A stretch of DNA of 64,000 nt from the IMG/VR virus record IMGVR_UViG_3300048996_000163, positions 62,001 to 126,000 of that record; one strand, given 5' to 3'. This DNA comes from a virus. Under the pieces are notes generated by a model. The model did not search any database. It saw only the letters and a list, made by a program, of their open reading frames with translations, and was not told the origin of the DNA. Positions 31,404-39,986 of this stretch are shown piece by piece. Position numbers and translations under genes: made by a program. The first letter of the stretch is position 1, and every line of letters starts with the position of its first letter.

Positions 31404-31694
31404 ATGACCAACTACTTCCCCGCCGCCTCGATCCTGCCCGCACTCACCGATGAGGCGCTGCAGCGGCAGACGTTCTACGCCGGCGAGATCGCCGAGCTGC
31501 TGCTGACGATCCCGGCGGAGTTCCGTCAGGCCGCAGCAGCGGAGCAGCACTGCCGGTCCACGAAGACGACCTACGCGCCGACGAACTCCGGTCTGCACGA
31601 GGCGAGGGCCGAGCGGGTCCGCGACTCGCTGGAGACGTGGCATGAGGTTGTCGCCGAGATCGCACAGCAGGTCGCGAAGGCGGGTGCCAGCTGA
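31404..31694 (+). CDS. Hypothetical helical protein (96 aa)
   Basis: ATG at 31404 with AAAGGAG upstream; the earlier in-frame start at 31254 overlaps the preceding gene and is rejected. Helical with QRQTFYAGEIAELLLTIPAEF and WHEVVAEIAQQVAKA. ATGA-type overlap with the next gene. Confidence 0.5.
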   Translation: MTNYFPAASILPALTDEALQRQTFYAGEIAELLLTIPAEFRQAAAAEQHCRSTKTTYAPTNSGLHEARAERVRDSLETWHEVVAEIAQQVAKAGAS

Positions 31695-31966
31695 TGACCC
31701 CCACCACCAACCGGCCCCCCACCGCCGCACCGCGTGTCATCACCGCCGACCCCGGCGTCCAGCCCGAGCTGGAGCCGACCGGCTTCCACTGCGACGGCAC
31801 GACCTTCGACGACTGTGAGGCGTGCGCGAAGGGCTGGTGCGGCTTCCCCGACCAGCACTGCGAGCACCGCGACCCCTCAGATCCTGACGATGACGGCGGC
31901 AACGACTGGTGCACACACTGCGGCTGCTGCCCGTGCAACTCGTGCATGTACGCGAGGCACGCGTGA
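31694..31966 (+). CDS. Cys-rich acidic protein (90 aa)
   Basis: TGATG overlap start. N-terminus Pro/Thr-rich, then FHCDGTTFDDCEACAKGWCGFPDQHC and a final CTHCGCCPCNSCMYARHA. The C-terminal CxxCxCCxCxxCxYAR pattern recurs at 33877. Several zinc sites likely. Confidence 0.5.
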   Translation: MTPTTNRPPTAAPRVITADPGVQPELEPTGFHCDGTTFDDCEACAKGWCGFPDQHCEHRDPSDPDDDGGNDWCTHCGCCPCNSCMYARHA

Positions 31967-32442
31967 CCGCCGAGCGGCCGGCCGCGCTCAGCGCGAAGGC
32001 CGAGTCCGTCCTGCGGATCGCCCGTTCGATCGGCGGCCCGTTCACCCGCGCGGACTGCGGCATCCCGCGTGACGACCGCCCCGACTGCGTCATGGCCGAG
32101 CTGCTGGGCGCCGGCGTCGTGGAGCGGGCGGAAGGGCTGCGCGACGGCTGGCTGCTGTGGCGGCTGACGGACACCGCAAGCGGCGTTTCCGCCTCGGCCG
32201 TCCCGTGCCCGCGGTGCGCTGGTCTCGCGGTAGAGCTGGCCGCCACGCAGCAGATGCTCGACGTGATGACGACGCCCGAGCCCGTCTTCCTGACCCATCC
32301 CACAGTCGCGTCCGGCTGGCTGTACATCGGCGATCACTCCCCCGCGTTCCTGGCCGCGGTCGCCGCGCACCTGGAGGCGCACGAGGACCTGGACGTGCAG
32401 GAGATCGGCGCCCGGATCCGCGCGGCGGGTGGTGCAGCGTGA
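31963..32442 (+). CDS. Winged-helix-like protein (159 aa)
   Basis: GTG overlapping the previous stop. Residues 10-70 resemble a winged-helix domain (KAESVLRIARSIGGPFTRADCGIPRDDRPDCVMAELLGAG). VPCPRCAGL may be a zinc ribbon. Helical end. Probably a small regulator. Confidence 0.5.
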   Translation: MTAERPAALSAKAESVLRIARSIGGPFTRADCGIPRDDRPDCVMAELLGAGVVERAEGLRDGWLLWRLTDTASGVSASAVPCPRCAGLAVELAATQQMLDVMTTPEPVFLTHPTVASGWLYIGDHSPAFLAAVAAHLEAHEDLDVQEIGARIRAAGGAA

Positions 32443-32939
32443 GCCCGGTCACCCGGCACCACCGTGGCCGAGTCGCCATCGACCCATCCCTGCTCGACGA
32501 CATCGACGGCGTGCTCGCCATGGACACCGCCGAGCCGCCGGAGGTGGTCAGGCCGCTCGGCGACCAACTCCGCGACTACCACCGCGACCTGAACCTCGAC
32601 CGTGAGCGGGACACCGCTGAAGGCGTCCACGACTGGATGTACGTCAGCGAGGTCGACTCGGTGCAGCGGTGCCGGGCCAGCCTCGACGGTGGCACGGTGG
32701 ACGCCCAGTACTTCTCCGAGGTCCGCAACGTCCTCGACGGGCTGACGCTGTCGTTCGAGTCGGAGTGCGGCGGCGGCGACTGCTGCAACGAGTGCAACTG
32801 GTGCCGGTTCCTGATCCTCCGCGACCGGTGCGACGTCGCCCTGAACCGGCAGGGGTTCGAGCGGCCGGCGTACCTCGACGAGCCGGACTACGACCCCGAC
32901 GAACTGTGGCGCGGTACGAACCGGAAGGACCTGCGATGA
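32439..32939 (+). CDS. Hypothetical acidic protein with Cys cluster (166 aa)
   Basis: GTG overlap start. Cys cluster ESECGGGDCCNECNWCRFLILRDRC, acidic helical N-terminus. Linked to the next gene by ATGA. Similar proteins are common but uncharacterised in actinophages. Confidence 0.5.
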   Translation: MSPVTRHHRGRVAIDPSLLDDIDGVLAMDTAEPPEVVRPLGDQLRDYHRDLNLDRERDTAEGVHDWMYVSEVDSVQRCRASLDGGTVDAQYFSEVRNVLDGLTLSFESECGGGDCCNECNWCRFLILRDRCDVALNRQGFERPAYLDEPDYDPDELWRGTNRKDLR

Positions 32940-33853
32940 GCCGCAACCGCACCTGGAACCCACTGCAGACGGACCGTCGTCGCCGTCCGGAGACCGGGAA
33001 CCTGATCGCCCTCGACCACGCCGTCTGGCGCATCGCCGCCGTCACCGACCTGCCGTTCAGCGACACCGACCGCGAGACGTGGATGGACGTCGGCATGCCC
33101 GATCCGGCGACATGGCACGGCCGTCCCTACCGCGCGGACGTCGACTGGGTCGCCGGGGTCCGCCCCGACTGGGCGCTGACCGGACCGGTCGACACGGCGT
33201 CGGTGGACATCGCCGCGAACAACAGCTGGTCCGGCGCGCAGTGGGACGTGTACCCGCCGTCGGGCCGCTGGCCGCAGTGCTCGTGCTGCGGTGAGCCGAT
33301 GCCGTGCCGCGCGGAGATGGAAGACCGCGAGGTAACCGCGGGCCTGAACCTGGTGGAGAAGTTCGCGAAGCGGCTCCCCGGCTGCTGCTGGGGCTGTGAG
33401 GAGCCGATCACCCGCCGCCAGAAGTCGGTGACGTACGCCGGCGACAACCTGGACCTGCCGGGCGGGCCGGAGGCGCGGTTCCACACCCGCGCCGACTGCC
33501 ACTACTACGCCTGCCGGTACGAGCTGCGCTGGATCGCCGTCGACCCTCGGCGGGAGCGGGTCCTGACCTACCCGAAGTGCGCCGGGATCCTCGTCGTTCA
33601 TGGTGACGGGTCGTCGGAGTGCCGGTCCGGGACGAGCGCCCTCGGTGGCGTCCGTGAGAGCGAGCGGGAGTGCCGCGGCCACCTGACCCACGACCACGCC
33701 GCGCATCAGGCGTGCTACGTCGGCGACTCGTACTTCGTGCAACTCGCCGACATGCCCGGCTGCCCGCGTGGCTGCCCGCGCGACGAAACCCACCCCGGCA
33801 CCCGCACGACACCGCGCCCGCCGCGTGTGGCGTACGCCCAGCCGACCCTCTGA
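32936..33853 (+). CDS. Large Cys-rich hypothetical protein (305 aa)
   Basis: ATG overlap start. Has many Cys pairs: CSCCGEPMPCRAEMED, CCWGCEEPITRRQKS, ADCHYYACRYELRWIAVD, then CAGILVVHGDGSSECR and CPRGCPRDE. The pattern suggests several structural zinc sites and a possible nuclease or binding role; no catalytic motif was identified. Largest gene of the mini-gene region apart from the ATPase. Confidence 0.5.
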   Translation: MSRNRTWNPLQTDRRRRPETGNLIALDHAVWRIAAVTDLPFSDTDRETWMDVGMPDPATWHGRPYRADVDWVAGVRPDWALTGPVDTASVDIAANNSWSGAQWDVYPPSGRWPQCSCCGEPMPCRAEMEDREVTAGLNLVEKFAKRLPGCCWGCEEPITRRQKSVTYAGDNLDLPGGPEARFHTRADCHYYACRYELRWIAVDPRRERVLTYPKCAGILVVHGDGSSECRSGTSALGGVRESERECRGHLTHDHAAHQACYVGDSYFVQLADMPGCPRGCPRDETHPGTRTTPRPPRVAYAQPTL

Positions 33854-33876
33854 CCCGCTAACCGAAGGAGACCCCG

Positions 33877-34065
33877 ATGACCGACGAACGCGACTACAGC
33901 AACGACGTGGGGGACCCGCTGTTCCCCGACGATGACGACCACTGCGGCAACGACTGCGGCGGCTACCGCGACGAGGACTCCGGCGACTGGGAGGACGCGG
34001 TTGCCTGCGTCTGCTGCGAGTGCTGCTGCACGTGCACGTCGTGCGAGTACGCGAGGGTCGGCTGA
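33877..34065 (+). CDS. Cys-rich mini-protein (62 aa)
   Basis: ATG with AAGGAG upstream. Very acidic N-terminus (NDVGDPLFPDDDDHCGNDCGG) and the dense Cys end CVCCECCCTCTSCEYARVG, matching the end of the 31694 product (CxxCxCCxCxxCxYAR). TGATG overlap with the next gene. Probable metal binding; unknown. Confidence 0.55.
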   Translation: MTDERDYSNDVGDPLFPDDDDHCGNDCGGYRDEDSGDWEDAVACVCCECCCTCTSCEYARVG

Positions 34066-34202
34066 TGTGGGACCCCGAATGCCCTGATGAGTGGCACCGC
34101 AACGACGTGCTCGACCAACCGTGCCCGGAGTGCGGTCAGGAGCTCGACCCGGCGTGGGTCTGGTACGACCCGCCCGCGACAACCCCGAAGGAGACCCGAT
34201 GA
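34065..34202 (+). CDS. Small zinc-ribbon protein (45 aa)
   Basis: ATG overlapping the preceding stop (TGATG). PDEWHRNDVLDQPCPECGQELDPAW shows one CxxC pair. Overlap ATGA with the next gene. Unknown. Confidence 0.5.
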   Translation: MWDPECPDEWHRNDVLDQPCPECGQELDPAWVWYDPPATTPKETR

Positions 34203-34441
34203 CCGAGACCCCCGAGGAGCGTCAGGCCCGTATGGACCGGATGCTCGACGAGCTGCTGATCCACCCCGGCCGCCCGCGGCCCGCCTACCTGGACGACCCG
34301 GCCCGCCTCCAGTCGCTCGCCGACGACCGGGCCAAGATGCCCGAGAACCCGCGCTGCTCGTACTGCGGCTCGCAGGCCGTGTCAGCAGTCGCCGGCGTGC
34401 AGGCGTGCAACGACTGCGGCATGACGGGTGGTACGCGATGA
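34199..34441 (+). CDS. Small zinc-ribbon protein (80 aa)
   Basis: ATG overlap start. Helical N-terminus and a C-terminal CSYCGSQAVSAVAGVQACNDCGM, a classic two-CxxC zinc ribbon. Unknown function. Confidence 0.5.
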   Translation: MTETPEERQARMDRMLDELLIHPGRPRPAYLDDPARLQSLADDRAKMPENPRCSYCGSQAVSAVAGVQACNDCGMTGGTR

Positions 34442-35172
34442 CCTCATACGCCCGCTACCAGCAGCTGCTCGCCGAGTCGAAGGCCCGTTTCACCTCGGAC
34501 ACCACCGACCACGAGATGACGGTCCTTCACGATGACGGCCTGTACCGGCACGTCCGGTTCGCGGAGCCCGGCACCGGCATGTACTCGTTCAACCTGATCA
34601 CCTGGCCCGGCTACCTGACGATCTGCGGCGACATGCCCGTCACCGCGCTCACGTTCCGCCGGCTCGACGACATGTTCGCGTTCTTCCGCCAAGCCGACAT
34701 CAACCCCGGCTACTGGGCGGAGAAGCTCTGCTCGGGCCGGGACGCGGCGACCGGCTACTCGGAGGGCAAGTTCCGGCTCCTCGTCGACGAGCGGGTCACC
34801 GACGCGGTCGAGGCCGACCCGGAGTTGGAGCCCGTCGACGAGGACCGGCCCGGTCTGGTCGCCGCGGTCGCCGCAGCGTTGGAGGACGAGTACGACCCGT
34901 CGTATGAGGAGACGGCGCGGGAGTTCCTGCAGCGGTTCACGTACGACTACACCGACTCGGCCGCCCGGCAGCAGTGCTTCCAGTTCCGGGACACGTGGGA
35001 GTGGGATCTCACTGAGTACGACTGGTCGTTCCTGTGGGCATGCCACGCGATCCGCTGGGGTGTCGAGCAGTACACCGCGGCTCGTGGCGTTGCGCCGGTT
35101 GAGACCGTGCCCGTTGCGCCGGTCGCGCCGGTCGGCGTGGAGACGCTGGTAGCGGCGGGCGGCGTGCTGTGA
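34438..35172 (+). CDS. Hypothetical protein (244 aa)
   Basis: ATG overlap start. Beta-rich first half with YRHVRFAEPGTGMYSFNLITWPGYLTICGDMP, then acidic helices (VEADPELEPVDEDRPGL) and a Trp/Tyr-rich section (TWEWDLTEYDWSFLWACHAIRWGV). The tail is low-complexity PVAPVAPVG. Of the type of uncharacterised actinobacterial phage protein; no enzyme motif recognised. Confidence 0.5.
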   Translation: MTSYARYQQLLAESKARFTSDTTDHEMTVLHDDGLYRHVRFAEPGTGMYSFNLITWPGYLTICGDMPVTALTFRRLDDMFAFFRQADINPGYWAEKLCSGRDAATGYSEGKFRLLVDERVTDAVEADPELEPVDEDRPGLVAAVAAALEDEYDPSYEETAREFLQRFTYDYTDSAARQQCFQFRDTWEWDLTEYDWSFLWACHAIRWGVEQYTAARGVAPVETVPVAPVAPVGVETLVAAGGVL

Positions 35173-35465
35173 CCGCCCCCGAGGAGATCCTCCGCGACCG
35201 TCTGATCGCCGCCCTGCGTTCCGTCGAGACCGCGGCACCGCGCCTGCAGGTCCCGTACGGCGCGATGGCCGACGCGGTCCTCGACCTCGGCGACGTGGAA
35301 TGCCGCTGGGAGGTTCGTCTCGGCGCCCCGGACGACCCCGCGTACTACCGCACAGCCAGTCGCGAGGACGCCGACGCGATGGCGGCAAAGAAGGGTGGCG
35401 ACGTGTCCGCCCTGCTCTCGCTGCGGCTCACGCCGATCAGCGTCAACCTGGAGGATGCCCGATGA
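35169..35465 (+). CDS. Hypothetical protein (98 aa)
   Basis: GTG overlap start. Alternating alpha/beta (RLQVPYGAMADAVLDLGDVECRWEVRLGAPDD). Unknown; coupled to 34438 and 35462. Confidence 0.45.
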   Translation: MTAPEEILRDRLIAALRSVETAAPRLQVPYGAMADAVLDLGDVECRWEVRLGAPDDPAYYRTASREDADAMAAKKGGDVSALLSLRLTPISVNLEDAR

Positions 35466-35809
35466 CCACGCGATGGGTGTTGCGCGCCAACGGCCGCGAC
35501 ATCGAACTCCCGGACGGCTGCGAGCGTCTCGGTGCGATGCGACACGCAAGCGAATGGGCGGCGGAGCTTCACGCGACGGTGCAGGTGTTCTGCGACGACG
35601 ACGCCGGTCCGATGCGGCACATGGGTGACGTGCGTCCGTGGCAGGACATTGCCGCCGAGCGTCACACGGAGCGGGTGCTTCGTGGCGCTGCCGCGATCTG
35701 CCCCGTGAACCGGGCCGTGTTCGGGCACCGGGACCGGGACGAGCCGCCGTGTGAGCAGTGTGCGCGGACAGCGGAGCAGGTACTGGCGGCGGCGGGAGGT
35801 GCCGCATGA
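35462..35809 (+). CDS. Hypothetical protein with C-terminal Cys pair (115 aa)
   Basis: ATG overlap start. TRWVLRANGRDIELPDGCERLG N-terminus and PPCEQCARTAEQ near the end. Probably a small zinc-binding protein. Confidence 0.45.
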   Translation: MTTRWVLRANGRDIELPDGCERLGAMRHASEWAAELHATVQVFCDDDAGPMRHMGDVRPWQDIAAERHTERVLRGAAAICPVNRAVFGHRDRDEPPCEQCARTAEQVLAAAGGAA

Positions 35810-36036
35810 CCGGGATCAAGCGGGGCTTCGGCGCCCCGAACCCCGACTGTTCGAAGTGCGGCGACGAGCGCGGCGGCCTGCCCGGCCACACCGCCGACGC
35901 CTGCCAGTGGTTCCCAGGCATGTCGGTGTTCCTGCTGACGCGGCTGCCGCACATGGCCGGCCGAGCCAACGAAATCTGGGACACCTACATTGACCGCTAC
36001 CTCGACGCCCACCTCGGATCGGAGAGCAAGGCATGA
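35806..36036 (+). CDS. Hypothetical protein (76 aa)
   Basis: ATG overlap start. N-terminal PDCSKCGDERGGLPGHTADACQWFPG (zinc-like), then hydrophobic helix FLLTRLPHMAG. Unknown. Confidence 0.45.
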   Translation: MTGIKRGFGAPNPDCSKCGDERGGLPGHTADACQWFPGMSVFLLTRLPHMAGRANEIWDTYIDRYLDAHLGSESKA

Positions 36037-36359
36037 CCACCATCCCCGACGCTGCCATCGATGCGTTCCGCCAGGCGGAGCAGGAGGCGTGGGCAGCCGC
36101 CGCGCCGATCACGCAGGGCGGAGCGGTCGAGGTGAACCGGGACGCGACCCGGGCGGGTCTCGAGGCTGCCGCGCCGCTGCTCGCCGCGGAGGCGCTGGGT
36201 CGAGTGCATCTGCAGGTGCGGGCCGCGCTCGGTGCGAACACCACCCGGGAGCGCGAGGCCCGTGACGCCGGCCGCGAGGGCGATGCGCTCCTCAACGCCG
36301 CCCGCGCCGACGCGTTCGACTGGGTGCTCCAGCGGCTCGACGAGGAGATGGGCAAGTGA
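36033..36359 (+). CDS. Helical hypothetical protein (108 aa)
   Basis: ATG overlap start. Ala/Glu-rich helices throughout (AIDAFRQAEQEAWAAAAPITQGG, DALLNAARADAFDWVLQRLDEEM). Unknown. Confidence 0.45.
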   Translation: MTTIPDAAIDAFRQAEQEAWAAAAPITQGGAVEVNRDATRAGLEAAAPLLAAEALGRVHLQVRAALGANTTREREARDAGREGDALLNAARADAFDWVLQRLDEEMGK

Positions 36360-36994
36360 ACGACAGCTCGTACACCGAGGAAGACGTCCAGCTCGTCGGC
36401 GACGGGATCGGCGACCGGGGCATCGCCCGCGCTGCGCTCAGGATTCTCGCCAACGCCGGCAGGCTGCGGCCCGCGGTGCTTGCCGTCAGCGACATCAGCG
36501 CCGACCTCCGTGAGGAGCTCGCCGCCGAACGTCTCGAGGCGCGTCGTGCTCAGGCCCGCGCGAACGAGGCGGCCCGCCTGTCCGCTGACGCCCGCGATGA
36601 GGTCGCGGACCGGGACAAGACGATCGCCGACCTGCGCCAACAGGTGGAGATCGTCGAACGGGACCGGCTCGACCGGGACGCGTGGGCGGTGAACCTCGCG
36701 TACCTGCACCATGCCGGCTACCGGGAGTGCCCCGGCGTCGACCCGTTCAAGGCGATCGAGGAGGCGCTGTCCGACGTCGCGGAGCTGCTGCGCCTCAACG
36801 ACGACTCGGCGAACACCCGCGACCGGGCTATGGACCGGCTGGAGTCGGCGCAGTCCACGATGCACGGGCTGGTGACGGCCGGTGTCCGCAACGGCGAGAT
36901 CCACCGCCGGTCGGCGATGCCGCTGCTGGAGGCTGCCGGGTTCACCGCCGACGAGGCGCGGGAGATCGTCTACGCCGCCGAGGAGGAGCAGTGA
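36356..36994 (+). CDS. Coiled-coil hypothetical protein (212 aa)
   Basis: GTG overlap start. Mid-region heptads (AEERLEARRAQARANEAARLSADARDEVADRDKTIADLRQQVE type), helical both ends. Probable scaffold or DNA-associated; no domain seen. Confidence 0.45.
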   Translation: MNDSSYTEEDVQLVGDGIGDRGIARAALRILANAGRLRPAVLAVSDISADLREELAAERLEARRAQARANEAARLSADARDEVADRDKTIADLRQQVEIVERDRLDRDAWAVNLAYLHHAGYRECPGVDPFKAIEEALSDVAELLRLNDDSANTRDRAMDRLESAQSTMHGLVTAGVRNGEIHRRSAMPLLEAAGFTADEAREIVYAAEEEQ

Positions 36995-37215
36995 CCGTCG
37001 AGACCCGCGTCGCTGCCCTACGGGCCGAGGCAGACCGCCTGGAGTCGACGTCGTGCACCGGCCTGACCGCGACCTGGTGCCCGGTCCACGGCGACTGCCG
37101 CTGCCCGCACGTGTACTACGCCGACGGTGACGAGCCGCAGGGGCGCACGCTGAACGACCCTGCCTGCCCGCTGCACGCGGTGTCGTCCAGCCACGCCGAA
37201 GCGGGTGTGGCATGA
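36991..37215 (+). CDS. Small Cys/His protein (74 aa)
   Basis: GTG overlap start. SCTGLTATWCPVHGDCRCPHV, then CPLHA near the end: zinc-like pairs. Unknown. Confidence 0.45.
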   Translation: MTVETRVAALRAEADRLESTSCTGLTATWCPVHGDCRCPHVYYADGDEPQGRTLNDPACPLHAVSSSHAEAGVA

Positions 37216-37619
37216 CGGCCCGGTACGTCATCGTCCACACCGACGAGCACGGCCTCATCGAGACCCTCGCCACGGTCGTCTACACCGACCGGGCGGAGGC
37301 CGATCATCGTGTCGCCGAGCGGCGCAGGACCGCGACCGGGCACGACTGGTCGGACCGGTACGACGTCTACCAGCTGCTGCCCGCTGACGTTGAGCAGCGC
37401 GTCGAGTGGAAGGTCCGCTGGCTGACCGAGGGCGGCGGCATCGCAACGTCCGAGCGGCATCTGATCAGCCGCGGTGAGGCCGAGCGGCTGGGGCCGACGC
37501 GGGTCGGCGAGTACAACATCGCCGGCTGGTCCGTGCATCACCGCACGCACCGCAGCTACACGGACGGGTCGTCGTGGACCGGCCCGTGGTACGACGTCGA
37601 GGGTGAGGCGCAGCGGTGA
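37212..37619 (+). CDS. Hypothetical protein (135 aa)
   Basis: ATG overlap start. Beta-rich (YVIVHTDEHGLIETLATVVYTD) with W-rich end (WSVHHRTHRSYTDGSSWTGPWYD). Uncharacterised; overlaps both neighbours by four bases. Confidence 0.45.
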   Translation: MTARYVIVHTDEHGLIETLATVVYTDRAEADHRVAERRRTATGHDWSDRYDVYQLLPADVEQRVEWKVRWLTEGGGIATSERHLISRGEAERLGPTRVGEYNIAGWSVHHRTHRSYTDGSSWTGPWYDVEGEAQR

Positions 37620-38026
37620 TCGACCCTCTCACCGACCTGGCCGACACCCCGCTGGAGACCCTGCTCGCCTCCGTCGACAACGCCCTGACCACCGGCTCGG
37701 ACATGAACAACGCGAACCTGGCGTTCCTGCTGCTCTGTGACCGGCTCGGCGTCGACCGGGACGCGCTCGTGTTCGACCGCAGCTGGTCGACGCGGCCTGT
37801 GCCGCCGGTCAAGACGCCATGCCCGGAGGGCTTCCACTGGATCGGGCAGTCGTTCGCGGTCTGCGACAAGTGCGCGCTACCCGCCTGGGAGCACGAGGGC
37901 GTGTCGACGCCGGCGCGGGACAACCCGTTCGACAACGGCGGCTGGGTGCTGCGGCCGTGGGCGCCCGGCGAGCGTGAGGCGTGCCGGGCGAAGTGGGCGC
38001 CGACGCTCGGGGGTGGCAACTCGTGA
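37616..38026 (+). CDS. Hypothetical protein with zinc-like Cys pair (136 aa)
   Basis: GTG overlap start. LLLCDRLGVDRDALVFD and CPEGFHWIGQSFAVCDKCALPAWEHEG are typical small actinophage motifs. Function unknown. Confidence 0.45.
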   Translation: MIDPLTDLADTPLETLLASVDNALTTGSDMNNANLAFLLLCDRLGVDRDALVFDRSWSTRPVPPVKTPCPEGFHWIGQSFAVCDKCALPAWEHEGVSTPARDNPFDNGGWVLRPWAPGEREACRAKWAPTLGGGNS

Positions 38027-38343
38027 CGGACCTGCGAAGCGACCCGCTGTGGCGTCTGGCTCACACGCTCAACCGGTTCCGCGACATGCCGCCCGAGGGT
38101 CCGATCGCCGCGACCGCGACAGCCGACGGTGGTGCGAGCCGGTTGACGCACGGCGACCTGGCCCTGCTCGCGGAGCGGCTCGGCTCGTTCGGTGAGCGCC
38201 TCGACCGGATCACCTCGTGGCATGCCCGCGAGTCCGGGCCGGGCGGCATGGTCGGCGACTACTGCCGCGAGTGCGGGCACGTCTGGCCGTGCGACACGCG
38301 GCGGATGGCGGAGGGCAGCTTCGTGGACGAGGAGGGGTCGTGA
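38023..38343 (+). CDS. Hypothetical protein (106 aa)
   Basis: GTG overlap start. Helical with LADERLGSF-like segments and C-terminal YCRECGHVWPCD zinc-like motif. Unknown. Confidence 0.45.
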   Translation: MTDLRSDPLWRLAHTLNRFRDMPPEGPIAATATADGGASRLTHGDLALLAERLGSFGERLDRITSWHARESGPGGMVGDYCRECGHVWPCDTRRMAEGSFVDEEGS

Positions 38344-38606
38344 CCGACCTCGACGCGAACCCCTTTGCGCTGCGCCAGGTTCAGGGCTTCGACGGCCTGT
38401 ACGTGCACGCCGCTGACGTGGTGGCGTGCCTGCGGGCAAGGGCCGCCCAGTTCGGTGAACTTGCCGATGACGGCCAGGGCGACGAGCTACGGCGGGCCGC
38501 GTACCAGGCGGTTTCGGACGCGTTCGCCACGCACGCCGACCAACTCGACGTGGCCGCCATCGGCTGCATCACCGCGGACCCCGCGCCGTGGGTGGTGGGC
38601 AAGTGA
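38340..38606 (+). CDS. Hypothetical helical protein (88 aa)
   Basis: GTG overlap start. Helices VVACLRARAAQFGELADDGQG and RRAAYQAVSDAFATHADQL; no motif. Confidence 0.45.
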   Translation: MTDLDANPFALRQVQGFDGLYVHAADVVACLRARAAQFGELADDGQGDELRRAAYQAVSDAFATHADQLDVAAIGCITADPAPWVVGK

Positions 38607-38830
38607 CCGCCGAGGTGGACCTGTCCGGCGTTGATCCGTCGCACCGACCGGGCATGGCGGAGGACAACCTCATCCCGGGCCTCGTGTACTGCATGCGCTG
38701 CTGCCGCCTGCTGGCCAGCGAGAAGCGCGGCCTGGCGAAGTCGGGGCCGGTCCCGTGCCCCGGTCCTGGCCGGATGCGACCGCTCGAACCCATCTACGAC
38801 GCGATCACCGAACCGATCAAGGAGAACTGA
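38603..38830 (+). CDS. Hypothetical protein with CxxC pair (75 aa)
   Basis: GTG overlap start at 38603; the ATG 15 bases upstream is less favoured. Contains YCMRCCRLLASEKRG. Ends just before AAGGAG of the NUDIX gene. Unknown. Confidence 0.45.
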   Translation: MTAEVDLSGVDPSHRPGMAEDNLIPGLVYCMRCCRLLASEKRGLAKSGPVPCPGPGRMRPLEPIYDAITEPIKEN

Positions 38831-38832
38831 CC

Positions 38833-39363
38833 ATGACCAACGAGACCCTGCACGCCAACCCCTGGGTGTCCCTGCACGTCGTGCGCAGGCCCGAGGCGGG
38901 CATCAACGGCTACGTCTACTCCCACGAGACCCGGTGCCAGGGCCGGATCGTGGCCGTCCTGCCGTTCCGCGACACTACCGTCGGTCGTGAGTGGCTGGTC
39001 AAGTCGGAGGTGACGCCGTGCTGGTCGCTGGAGCCGTCCCTGTCGGCGATCACCGGCGGCTACGACGGCGGCGACATCGAAGACGACGCCGTGCACGAGA
39101 TGGCCGAGGAGACCGGCTACGCCATCACCAGGGCGGACCTGGTCGAGTTGGGCGAGTCGTACGCGTCGAAGTCCACGGACACGGTCTACAGCCTGTTCAC
39201 GGTCGACCTGACGGGGCGGTCGCCGGGCGTGGCGACCGGCGACGGCAGCCGGCTGGAGGCAGAGAGCACCGCCGTGTGGGTGTCGGAGCGGGAGCTGGCC
39301 GACGTCCGCGACCCGCAGGTGTCGGTCATGCTCGTCCGGGCGAAGCTGGCGGTGTCCGCATGA
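38833..39363 (+). CDS. NUDIX hydrolase (176 aa)
   Basis: ATG with AAGGAG ten bases upstream. Nudix-type segment GGYDGGDIEDDAVHEMAEETGY (about residues 75-96), an ADP-ribose/NTP-type hydrolase core with EExGY. The box lacks one consensus Arg. Preceded by GRIVAVLPFRDTTVGREW. Directly followed by the HD hydrolase, consistent with nucleotide-pool functions. Confidence 0.75.
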   Translation: MTNETLHANPWVSLHVVRRPEAGINGYVYSHETRCQGRIVAVLPFRDTTVGREWLVKSEVTPCWSLEPSLSAITGGYDGGDIEDDAVHEMAEETGYAITRADLVELGESYASKSTDTVYSLFTVDLTGRSPGVATGDGSRLEAESTAVWVSERELADVRDPQVSVMLVRAKLAVSA

Positions 39364-39986
39364 CCACCGAGATCCTCGCCGACAAGATCGTCGACCTGGC
39401 CCGCCTGTCGCTGCTGTTCGGCCGAGTCAACCGGATCACGTTCCACGAGGACGGCAAGCGACCCGAGTCCGACACCGACCACACGGTGATGCTCGGGCTG
39501 GCCGCCTCCGCCCTCGCGGCGGAGCAGGGCGACCTCGACGTCGGGCTCGTCGCCCAGTTCGCGCTCGTCCACGACCTCGTGGAGGCGTACGCCGGCGACA
39601 TGCCGACACTGCGGGCGCTGTCGTCGGACCGGAAGGCGGAGAAGCGGTCCCGCGAGCACGCCGCCTTCGAACGGATCATGCGGGAGTTCGGGCTGGACCT
39701 GCCGTGGATCGACCAGACGATCGCCGAGTACGAGCGGCAGCAGTGGCGGGAGGCGCGGTTCGTGCGCGCCCTGGACAAGCTGCTGCCGAAGCTGACGCAC
39801 CTGCTCAACGGCGGGGTGACGTTGCGCGCTGAGGGCATGGGTGCCGACGAGTTGGCCGGCCGGTACGTGGCGCAGCGGCAGGAACTGCTGGAGTACGCGG
39901 CGGACTTCCCGGTGCTGATGGACCTGCACGCCGAACTCGTCGGGCGAGTGCTGGCCGCGTACGGGCGGGCGGAGGTCGCAGCGTGA
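39360..39986 (+). CDS. HD-domain nucleotidase (YfbR-like)
   Basis: 208 residues, ATG overlap start. H and HD pairs are seen as SDTDHTVMLGL and ALVHDLVEAYAGDMPT, followed by a late DKLLPKLTHLL, as in YfbR-type 5'-nucleotidases that act on deoxynucleoside monophosphates. It fits a phage nucleotide-salvage or pool-control role with the neighbouring NUDIX gene. Confidence 0.75.
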   Translation: MTTEILADKIVDLARLSLLFGRVNRITFHEDGKRPESDTDHTVMLGLAASALAAEQGDLDVGLVAQFALVHDLVEAYAGDMPTLRALSSDRKAEKRSREHAAFERIMREFGLDLPWIDQTIAEYERQQWREARFVRALDKLLPKLTHLLNGGVTLRAEGMGADELAGRYVAQRQELLEYAADFPVLMDLHAELVGRVLAAYGRAEVAA

